DNA from: Herpetosiphonaceae bacterium
GTDB lineage: Bacteria; Chloroflexota; Chloroflexia; Chloroflexales; Herpetosiphonaceae
NCBI GenBank assembly: GCA_026003835.1
Contig: BPHZ01000003.1
Coordinates: 248,001-312,000 of the forward strand
DNA length: 64,000 bases
Direction of reading: 5' to 3'
The notes beneath the pieces are model-generated. The model was not told the DNA's origin, made no database searches, and saw only the letters and a program-made list of their open reading frames with translations. Position 1 is the first letter of the stretch; the number at the start of each line of letters is the position of its first letter. The translations under genes and the position numbers were made by a program. Below are positions 1-6,627 of this stretch, piece by piece.

Positions 1-788
1 ATCTGTCCATCGTTTGCCCGGCGTTGGCGCAGCGCTGCTCGTGAGCGTAGCTGGGCCGCAAGCCGGCGCACCTGCTTCCGCAGCTCCTCGGCTTCTTCCT
101 CGGTCAGGCGATTGAAGGGCTTGTGCATCAGGTCTGAACCACGCCGCTGCTGATAGCGCTCCGCCTGTCGCTCTGCGAGCCCTGCGCCGACATGCTGCCG
201 TATCTGCTCGCGCATGGCCTGCGCATTGTCCTCGACCTGCTGCCTGATGATCTCGCGTAGATCCTCAGCCATTCCAGCTTGTTCCAAGAGTCGCATAAGC
301 TGCTGCAGCTCTTGCTCCAGCTTGTCCAGTCCGAGAAGTTGCTGCATGCGTCGCTCGATCCACAGCCGGTCGCGCATAGTATCGGCATACTGGAGCCCAG
401 CCTGTTGTGCGAAGCGCTCCAGCTCCTGGCGGCTAAGCTGTTCTCCGTTCAGCAGCCGCTGGATCAGCTCCTGCACGCGATTGCGCAGTTGCTTAATCGC
501 CTGCTGCAGCGCCTGCATATCCTCCGGCCGAAGCTGGTCGAGCCCGCCAGCGGAGGGAGAGCGCATCGGCGGTCCTCCGCTACCGAAATACAGCGGGAAG
601 AGCTCGTCGAACTTCGGAAAATCATGGACATCTTTGACCAGCGTGGCCCGCAGTGTCTCACGAAAGCTCCCCCGGTCTTCGATCCCCAGCTCCCTGACCG
701 CCTTCATGCAGTCTTCGCTCTCGGCGATCGAGATCCGCACGCCGGCGGCCCGCATCCCCATGATAAACTCGACGATTCGTCGCTCCAT
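1..788 (-). CDS. CoxE-like/VWA-domain family protein, N-terminal part (runs off window)
   Basis: An open frame runs from ATG at 788 to the window edge, about 262 residues, with an AGGTGG ribosome site just upstream. The visible part is charged and helical, rich in Q, E, R and L. It begins MERRIVEFIMGMRAAGVRIS and is followed by ESEDCMKAVRELG. That opening is typical of the CoxE-like proteins whose C-terminus carries a von Willebrand A domain; the VWA domain itself would lie outside the window. The gene is downstream of a MoxR-type AAA ATPase on the same strand, 155 bases away. MoxR plus VWA protein is a well-known pairing acting as a metal-insertion or remodelling chaperone. What is seen is the N-terminal region and context; the VWA assignment is inferred. 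Confidence 0.7.
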   Translation of the reverse strand, partial: MERRIVEFIMGMRAAGVRISIAESEDCMKAVRELGIEDRGSFRETLRATLVKDVHDFPKFDELFPLYFGSGGPPMRSPSAGGLDQLRPEDMQALQQAIKQLRNRVQELIQRLLNGEQLSRQELERFAQQAGLQYADTMRDRLWIERRMQQLLGLDKLEQELQQLMRLLEQAGMAEDLREIIRQQVEDNAQAMREQIRQHVGAGLAERQAERYQQRRGSDLMHKPFNRLTEEEAEELRKQVRRLAAQLRSRAALRQRRANDGQ

Positions 789-943
789 AACCCACCTGAC
801 TCCCTACCCGGCCATGCGTATCCCTGGCATCCACGCCGGCTAGCCCTTGTATGCTATTGGCGTCAACCTGTTTGCGGGGCGAATACCAGGCAGGCGCGCC
901 TGGATGCGCCCCAACGATCCGCTCCAGTAACCCGCTGCCTGCC

Positions 944-1882
944 CTACGAGCGCGAAAACCTGCCGCCCATATCGCGGCCGTAGTCACGGGGATTAAGCAA
1001 TCGCTGTGCCTTCTGCAGATCGGCCTCGTGCTTCAACAGCACCGTCAGCGTTTGATCGAGGACCTGCTGATCGAGCGCCTGAGCATTGAGCAACACCAGG
1101 GCGCGCGCCCAGTCGAGCGTCTCGCTAACGCTTGGCGCTTTCTTGAGGTCCAGCTTGCGCAGGCGCTGTACCAGCTCAACGGCCTGTTGTGCCAGCCGCG
1201 GCGCCATACCCGGAACCTTAAGCTGCACAATACGCAGCTCTTCTTCAAGCGTCGGATAGTCGATGAAGAGATAGAGACAGCGCCGCTTCAACGCCTCGGA
1301 AAGCTCGCGGGTATTATTGCTGGTAAGAATGACGGTTGGCTGCTGCCTTGCCTGGAGCGTGCCCAGCTCAGGAATGCTGACCTGGAAATCGGAGAGCACT
1401 TCGAGCAGGAACGCCTCGAACTCGGCGTCGGAACGATCGATCTCATCGATCAACAGAAGCGTCGGACGATCGTTCAAGATCGCCTTGAGCAGTGGTCGCT
1501 GCAGCAGGAAGCGCTCCGAGAAGAAAATATCCTCCTCGGAGGCCAGCCGATCCGCCGCCTCCGCCAGCGTCACCGCATCGGCCAGTACGTGATTGAGCTT
1601 GTCGCGCAGCAGCTGCGTATAGAGCATCTGCTTGGCATACTCCCACTCGTAGAGCGCTTTTGCCTCGTCCAGCCCTTCGTAGCACTGGAGGCGAATCAGC
1701 TCGCGGTCTGTTACAGCAGACCATGCCTTCGCAAGCTCGGTCTTACCGACCCCAGCCGGCCCCTCGATCAACAGAGGCTTGCCAAGCCGGTCGGCGAGAA
1801 AGAGCACGGTTGCAATCTGATCGGAGGCAATATACTGCTGAGCTGCAAGGGCCTGTTGAACGCTGCTGGTAGAGTTATCCAT
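944..1882 (-). CDS. MoxR/CoxD-like AAA+ ATPase
   Basis: A 312-residue AAA+ ATPase. Walker A GPAGVGKTE lies near residue 42, Walker B LLLIDEID near 147, and sensor motif TSNNTRELSEALKRRC near 190-205. The family remodels or activates partner complexes together with a VWA-domain protein; CoxD in carbon monoxide dehydrogenase maturation and MoxR in methanol dehydrogenase are known examples. The downstream gene on the same strand is a CoxE-like VWA candidate, so the two probably form a chaperone pair. No dehydrogenase subunits are visible here, so the client is unknown. The start ATG at 1882 is followed by the usual N-terminal helix of this family. A TATGCT -10-like element lies about 90 bases upstream. 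Confidence 0.88.
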   Translation of the reverse strand: MDNSTSSVQQALAAQQYIASDQIATVLFLADRLGKPLLIEGPAGVGKTELAKAWSAVTDRELIRLQCYEGLDEAKALYEWEYAKQMLYTQLLRDKLNHVLADAVTLAEAADRLASEEDIFFSERFLLQRPLLKAILNDRPTLLLIDEIDRSDAEFEAFLLEVLSDFQVSIPELGTLQARQQPTVILTSNNTRELSEALKRRCLYLFIDYPTLEEELRIVQLKVPGMAPRLAQQAVELVQRLRKLDLKKAPSVSETLDWARALVLLNAQALDQQVLDQTLTVLLKHEADLQKAQRLLNPRDYGRDMGGRFSRS

Positions 1883-2328
1883 CGGTATATCCTTCTCGTC
1901 TCACACGGCGGGCGCCGTTTCTCTCGATGTGGCGCTGCCGCCGCTACCGGCCACGTTTATGTAGCATACCACAGTTTTTGCGCTGCGGGTAGGGCCGTCG
2001 ATGGAGTGAGAGGCCGCGCAGGGATGCTGGGATGTGGACATGCTACCAGGTCTTCTGCCCTGACGGCGATTCTTGGAGTATAATGCAACTACTTTATGCT
2101 TGTGCGGCGTCTATGTTTGTACGACATGGGGAAGAATCTGCGTCTATGCCGCCGAATGTTCTTGCAGCACCATTGTCATCAACAACATATCTGTCGATGT
2201 CTGAACACAAGCGATCCTCAGCGTAAGGAGCACGGCATGCGATGCCGGCTGTACTGACCGTTCCACCAATGCCCGGAGACGAGATCGCCTACACACAGCC
2301 TTCTATGAGGGGGAATAAGGAGGAATGT
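1883..2328. other. Divergent intergenic region, no gene seen
   Basis: 446 bases separate the minus-strand MoxR gene from the plus-strand membrane protein gene. The spacer is less GC-rich than its surroundings. A TATAAT -10-like hexamer at 2079-2084 points to the plus strand but has no convincing -35, and a TATGCT hexamer near 1970 points to the minus strand. No RNA gene or convincing small ORF was recognised. Confidence 0.4.
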
Positions 2329-3621
2329 ATGACGGCTCAATCGGCGATTGCAGCAGATAAAGGGCGCATCAGCTTCAATTGGATTATCGACAAGAAAAAC
2401 GATCTGCTTTGGTACATAGGCTCCGCCCTTGTCGGTTGGCTCTATGCCGGTCTGATCCTGATCGCTGTTTGGATGCTGCCAAATCCCCTCGAGGATTCGT
2501 TCGGAGTCATCAAGATCGGTGGTCTCCATATCCCTCTGACGCTTGAGCTCCTGGTCTACAGCAGCTGGGCGTACCTCGTCGACGCCCCACATATCTGGAG
2601 CACGCTCGCCCGCACGTTTTTCGACCCCGAAGAGCGCCGCATTCGCCGCCGCGAGCTGTGGCTCTCGTGGGGCTGGTTCTTCCTCGGCCCGGTCCTGGTG
2701 CTCACTCCCCATGTGATCAACTGGTTCCTGCGCCCCACCGGCTACCAGGTACCGCAGGGCGTGATGATCGTCGGCCCGGTTGCCTTTGTCGTTTTCTTCC
2801 GCCTGTGGGCTTACTATCACGTTGTGCGCCAGCACTGGGGCTTTTTCATGCTCTACAAGCGCAAGAATAATGATATGGACCAGCGCGAGCTGGCGATCGA
2901 TAAGTGGTTTTTTAACCTGGCTTTCTACACACCGCTGGTGATGTTTATGACCAGCGCGTTCTACAATCAGACACCCGGCGTCCCACGGCTGGGCCTTGAT
3001 ACGCTCCACGTCGCCGGTTATAGCGTCGCCGGCTTTGTGCATCGTGTTGCATGGTTTACGTTCCTTGGGGCTATCGTAGCCTACCTCGGCTTTCAAATGT
3101 GGATCTGGATGCGTGGGCGTACGCTCAATGGTCCCAAGCTGCTGTTTCTGCTCGCCGTCGTGCCGCTGCATCTGCTGGCCTTCAGCAATCCGTGGCTGGC
3201 AGCGCTGATGGTCCCCATCGTCACCGTTGGCCACAACATCCAGTACCACCGCATTGTCTGGATGTACGGCCAGAATAAGTATGAAAACCCCGAGCGAGCC
3301 GGCGAGTTCCGCGCTGCGCGCGTCATCTTCAGCCGCTTCTGGATCTACTTTGGGCTCGGTCTGCTGTTCACCTTCGCGCTCTATCGTGGCCCATGGATCG
3401 AGTGGTTGCAGATGACCTTGGGTCTTAATCTTGATCGCTCCGTCCTTGCAGGCGTGGGTATGATGGCTGGCCTGAAGGATCCCAGCCAGCTGACCCTGGG
3501 CCAGCAACTCTTTGGCTCGTTCCTGGTCGGCTGGGCGTTCCAACACTACTATCTGGACTCGAAGATCTGGCGTGTTGGCCGCGATAAATCCGTTGCCAGG
3601 CAGCTCAAGGTCGAGTCATAG
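2329..3621 (+). CDS. Polytopic membrane protein of unknown family, His-rich motifs
   Basis: 430 residues with roughly ten hydrophobic segments. Start ATG at 2329 is chosen because AAGGAGG lies directly upstream; an in-frame start at 2242 has no such site. Histidine motifs sit at membrane edges: YYHVVRQHWGFF (about residues 163-174), VGHNIQYHRIVWMYGQNKY (about 300-318) and QHYYLDSKIWRVG near the C-terminus. Conserved-looking histidines in a helical bundle suggest metal or heme binding. The pattern faintly recalls Brp/Blh carotene dioxygenases, but no family can be assigned from sequence alone. A DoxX gene follows 44 bases downstream on the same strand and is probably co-transcribed. The role is unknown. 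Confidence 0.8.
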   Translation: MTAQSAIAADKGRISFNWIIDKKNDLLWYIGSALVGWLYAGLILIAVWMLPNPLEDSFGVIKIGGLHIPLTLELLVYSSWAYLVDAPHIWSTLARTFFDPEERRIRRRELWLSWGWFFLGPVLVLTPHVINWFLRPTGYQVPQGVMIVGPVAFVVFFRLWAYYHVVRQHWGFFMLYKRKNNDMDQRELAIDKWFFNLAFYTPLVMFMTSAFYNQTPGVPRLGLDTLHVAGYSVAGFVHRVAWFTFLGAIVAYLGFQMWIWMRGRTLNGPKLLFLLAVVPLHLLAFSNPWLAALMVPIVTVGHNIQYHRIVWMYGQNKYENPERAGEFRAARVIFSRFWIYFGLGLLFTFALYRGPWIEWLQMTLGLNLDRSVLAGVGMMAGLKDPSQLTLGQQLFGSFLVGWAFQHYYLDSKIWRVGRDKSVARQLKVES

Positions 3622-3665
3622 CACGCAGTTGATTCTTTCTACGTCTACGGAGGCACCAGTTTCCA

Positions 3666-4109
3666 ATGATACCGCTGATCGTCATGCTCGTTGCTCTGAT
3701 CCTCTTCCGTGGCCTTGGGGCCGGCGGGGTGGAATACTTTTCGGCGTGGGACGTTGCGCTGCGCTACGCCCTTGCCGCTATGTTCCTTTTTACCGCTACA
3801 GCTCACTTCACCTCAACAAAGGAAGATCTGATCCGCATGGTGCCGAAAGCGATACCGGCGCCGCAATACGTCGTGCTGCTGACCGGCATAGCCGAGATCG
3901 TTGGCGCACTTGGCCTGCTGATACCGCAGACGTCCCGCATAGCCGGGGGCGCTTTAATCCTCCTGCTTGTGGCTATGTTTCCCGCCAATATTCGCGCTGC
4001 CCAAGAGCGCCTGACCCTGCGCGGCAGGGCCGCGACACCCTTATGGCTACGGCTCCCGCTGCAGCTGATCTATATTGGCCTGATCTGGTGGGCGACTCAG
4101 CCTATCTAG
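3666..4109 (+). CDS. DoxX-family membrane protein
   Basis: 147 residues with four predicted transmembrane helices: an N-terminal segment, one around 35-50, one around 70-105, and a C-terminal WLRLPLQLIYIGLIWWA. The internal LTGIAEIVGALGLLIP and the pattern AEIVGA-GLL-P are characteristic of DoxX/DoxD-like small membrane proteins. These are linked in various bacteria to quinone or thiol redox chemistry, but most members have no defined activity. It follows the preceding membrane protein gene by 44 bases with a GGAGG-type site, and a strong hairpin closes the pair, so a two-gene unit is likely. Confidence 0.78.
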   Translation: MIPLIVMLVALILFRGLGAGGVEYFSAWDVALRYALAAMFLFTATAHFTSTKEDLIRMVPKAIPAPQYVVLLTGIAEIVGALGLLIPQTSRIAGGALILLLVAMFPANIRAAQERLTLRGRAATPLWLRLPLQLIYIGLIWWATQPI

Positions 4110-4143
4110 CGCAGAATCACGCTTCCTTATCTCACCATTGTCG

Positions 4144-4181
4144 CGCCTCAGAAGGGATGCTCCGCACCCCTTTCTGAGGCG
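4144..4181 (+). terminator. Hairpin after DoxX gene, terminator-like
   Basis: A near-perfect inverted repeat: CGCCTCAGAAGGG pairs with CCCTTTCTGAGGCG with one bulged base and an 11-base loop. It starts 34 bases after the DoxX stop. No U-tract follows, so termination efficiency is uncertain. Confidence 0.6.
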
Positions 4182-4577
4182 TATATGCCATGAGATCAGG
4201 CGCTGTTCTGGCCTATGTATCCCCTTCCCTCGACGATTTAACCTGTTCCGAGCCTACTCCCGCTGGTTCGTCCACTCCGTCTACCTCTATCCATCTTCAT
4301 AAGAGGTCGCCCGGCTTACCTGGCTTCGTTGCGATCTTCGCCCGCGCGTAGAGCTCGTGTGAGCCTTGCCCGGCCCGCCTGGTGTTTATCGCTTTGGAGC
4401 GCCTGATCATCTCCGGATCACGGCCTGATCGCTGTGCGAAAGGTCTTGGATAACTCACTATCATTCAGCATCCCAGGATCCCATGCTACGGTTATGACAA
4501 GGGGTCGTGCTTCCGGCTGGGTAGATTTCGGAGGCACCATTGAGTCAAGGGCACTGCCCAAAAGGAGGAACTTATGT
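4182..4577. other. Left flank of IS insertion, probable displaced promoter region of exporter operon
   Basis: About 395 bases with no convincing ORF on either strand. Its last 16 bases hold a strong AAAAGGAGG ribosome site and an ATG at 4574-4576. They abut the inferred IS end. The native promoter of the lanthipeptide-type operon probably lies here and is now separated from its genes by about 1.45 kb. Confidence 0.5.
4560..4577 (+). promoter_or_regulatory. Orphaned ribosome binding site and start codon
   Basis: AAAAGGAGG followed by ATG-T at 4574-4577 is an ideal translation start with no gene behind it. Removing the inferred IS interval 4578-6028 places it directly in frame with the HlyD-like gene, giving M-C-Q-P-A-P-G. 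It is therefore read as the original start of that gene. Confidence 0.55.
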
Positions 4578-6028
4578 GTGACACTCCGCTGGGGCTGAAA
4601 GCCCCGCGGCTTCTCGCGGCTAGCCGCGAGCCACATGCGCCGTGTCCAGGCGACTACGCATGCTCCGCTTGCCATGTATGATGACAGCCGGTCTACGATA
4701 CTTAGTCGCGGGCGGTGGCCGGATCTGCCCCACCGCTCCATACAGGAAGCGTGAGAGCAGATTGGCCGCCCCAACCGCATCGCGGTGTGCCCGCAACCCG
4801 CAGGCCGGACAGCGATAGACGCGCCCCTGGGGTTTATGCCGCGCGGTACATGCCGGGTTGGGACAGGTTTGACTACTATACGCTTCATCGACCAAGACCA
4901 CGCGGATGCCAGCAGCCTCCGCTTTGTAGGTGATGTATTGCCGCTGGCGGCCATGCGACCAGCTGCTGACCTTCTGCTGGCTGTTCCTGTTGAGCCGTTT
5001 GCCATCGGCGACGGTGCGCACATCGCCCAGCGCGATCGTGCCCGCCCGCCGTTCCACCGCAAAGGCCACCACCGCCCGGCTCACCTTGTGCTCCAGGTCG
5101 CGCACCCGCCGCCGCTGCTGCGCCAGAAACCGATTCTTGCGCCGCTGGAGGCGGCGATGCCGACGTGACCCCTTGGTTTGACGCGCTTGCTGCCGCCGCA
5201 GCGCGGCCAGCCGCTTGGCGGTGTATTGCTGGGTCGCCCGCACACGCCGCGCGGCGATGATCACGGTCTCCGTGCCATCCGTGCAGGCAGCGGGGTGGAC
5301 CTCGCCCAGGTCCACCGCGACCACGGCGGTCCCTGCTGGCGGGGCGGGGCGCTGGCCATCCTCGACGACGACATGCCAGGTGTAGTGGCGGGCAGCGCGG
5401 TCCCACACCAGACGCACCTCACGCACCCTCCAGCAGGGCAGCGTGGTGATGGCCGTGGGCAGCCGCACCCGAATGGGGGCGAGGCCACGCGCCCGTGCCA
5501 GCAGCAGCAGCGTCCCCGTCTCGGTCGCCTCGACGCGGATGCCCGTCTCCTTCCAGATGGTGGTGCGCCAGCGCTTGCGTTTGTAGGGGTACTTCGCGCC
5601 GAGCTGGCGATTGGCGCGGGCGGTCGTGATGGCTTTGTAGAAGCCCTGTTGGGCGGCGTCCTTACTGTGGGCGTGTAGCAGCGGCGGGTCGTCGCGCAAA
5701 AGATAGTCGCCCAGTCGTTCGGCCGCGCCGCGCGAGAGCCAGTGGCGGCGTTTGGTGCCCTTTTTGCGATAGACGCGGTAATGGGTGACCAGCGTCTTGG
5801 TGTAGATCCGGCCACTTTCGCGGTTGAGGGCATCGGCTTCATGTTTGGGCAGGTGGCATGGAAGCATGTGGGTGCGGATCATCGCTTGACCTCCACCACC
5901 AGGCGCTGGGTGCCACGGCGAGAGGATAGCACACATGAACGAGAACGTCAACCCGCTGGCTCAAGCCGGCGAGCAACCCGCCTTCCCTCTGGGGCTCAAG
6001 CCCCGAGGCTTGCGGCGGGTTCCCCTCG
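4578..6028 (-). mobile_element. IS200/IS605-type element carrying tnpB only
   Basis: The element holds one TnpB gene and no TnpA transposase, so it is non-autonomous. Both ends carry the same subterminal hairpin, sharing AAGCC-n-CGGGGCTT and AGCCCCAG: about 4586-4612 at the right end and 5985-6012 at the left end. An 18-base perfect palindrome at 4613-4630 overlaps the tnpB stop. The left end is set next to TTGAC (complement of 6029-6033), a target type known for this family. The right boundary at 4578 is inferred from reading-frame restoration of the interrupted gene. These elements make no target duplication, and none is seen. Exact ends are inferred to within a few bases. Confidence 0.68.
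4620..5882 (-). CDS. tnpB: TnpB, RNA-guided nuclease of IS200/IS605 family (OrfB)
   Basis: 420 residues from the ATG at 5882, chosen for GGAGG eight bases upstream; an in-frame start at 5951 lacks one. The N-terminal helix-turn-helix region is followed by a basic arginine-rich bridge (about 220-262) and a split RuvC core. RuvC-I is VAVDLGEVHP (D191). A zinc ribbon uses C340, C345, C358 and C361, and RuvC-III is AHRDAVGAANL (D368). The RuvC-II segment reads GTIALGDVRT, so the usual Glu position is Gly286. TnpB proteins cut DNA guided by an RNA made from the element's right end, here expected on the minus strand around 4578-4750. No tnpA is nearby. Confidence 0.88.
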   Translation of the reverse strand: MIRTHMLPCHLPKHEADALNRESGRIYTKTLVTHYRVYRKKGTKRRHWLSRGAAERLGDYLLRDDPPLLHAHSKDAAQQGFYKAITTARANRQLGAKYPYKRKRWRTTIWKETGIRVEATETGTLLLLARARGLAPIRVRLPTAITTLPCWRVREVRLVWDRAARHYTWHVVVEDGQRPAPPAGTAVVAVDLGEVHPAACTDGTETVIIAARRVRATQQYTAKRLAALRRQQARQTKGSRRHRRLQRRKNRFLAQQRRRVRDLEHKVSRAVVAFAVERRAGTIALGDVRTVADGKRLNRNSQQKVSSWSHGRQRQYITYKAEAAGIRVVLVDEAYSSQTCPNPACTARHKPQGRVYRCPACGLRAHRDAVGAANLLSRFLYGAVGQIRPPPATKYRRPAVIIHGKRSMRSRLDTAHVARG

Positions 6029-6624
6029 GTCAACCAGCGCCCGGTACGCCGGCCTCGATCTTTCGTGCCGATGCGCTGTGGCACTACCGCCAGGGCAGCC
6101 AGCGGGCGATCTTGCCGCGCCTGGTTGCGCCGCGCACCTTTCTCTGGCTCTGGGCACTGCTTGCGCTGCTCGTCGCCAGCGCCGGCGCGCTGTGGCTCGT
6201 ACGGGTGCCTGTGTATGCTATGGCCCAGACGGTGATCGTCGATGGGCGGAGGATCAGCCCTGAGCTGAACGCTGATGTGGTTGTGGTTGCCTTTGTGCCG
6301 CCTGAGCAGCTCGCCCATCTGCGGCCTGGGCAGGCGCTATTCCTGAACCTGGATTCCGCCGGCCGGCCTCTACGCCAATCGATTATAGCCGTCGAATCAG
6401 AGATGTTCAGCCCTGCCGCCGCTCGAACGCGCTTTGCCCTTGATCCGGGCACTGCTGCGAGCATCAGACAACCGGTAGCGGTGGCGCTGGCACGACTGGA
6501 GGACACCCCGCTGGGCATTCCACCCTCCGCATACGTAGGCGGCACCTATCAAGCCACGGTTGAAGTGGGATCGCGGCGCGCCCTGGCGCTTGTGCCGATC
6601 ATTGGGCGCTTGTTTGGAGATTAG
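5935..6624 (+). CDS. Short HlyD-like membrane-fusion protein of peptide exporter, 5' end altered by IS
   Basis: 229 residues as read from ATG 5935: one transmembrane helix near 69-92 and then a beta-rich domain (VVVVAFVPPEQLAHLRPGQA) resembling the barrel part of HlyD-type accessory proteins. It lacks the long coiled hairpin of full-length members. The first 31 residues are encoded inside the inferred IS left end, so the present N-terminus is probably not native. Joining the orphan start at 4574 to 6029 gives a 198-199 residue protein beginning M-C-Q-P-A-P-G in the same frame. The gene stops three bases before the C39 exporter gene, so the two are co-translated. Role inferred: accessory subunit for export of a modified peptide. 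Confidence 0.68.
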   Translation: MNENVNPLAQAGEQPAFPLGLKPRGLRRVPLGQPAPGTPASIFRADALWHYRQGSQRAILPRLVAPRTFLWLWALLALLVASAGALWLVRVPVYAMAQTVIVDGRRISPELNADVVVVAFVPPEQLAHLRPGQALFLNLDSAGRPLRQSIIAVESEMFSPAAARTRFALDPGTAASIRQPVAVALARLEDTPLGIPPSAYVGGTYQATVEVGSRRALALVPIIGRLFGD

Positions 6625-6627
6625 CCG

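Noticed and set aside
2218..3546. Long minus-strand ORF opposite the membrane protein
   Set aside because: It mirrors the plus-strand gene in codon pattern, has no ribosome site and has no recognisable domain.
4418..5062. Separate ORFs within tnpB on both strands
   Set aside because: They are GC-driven shadows of tnpB without domains.
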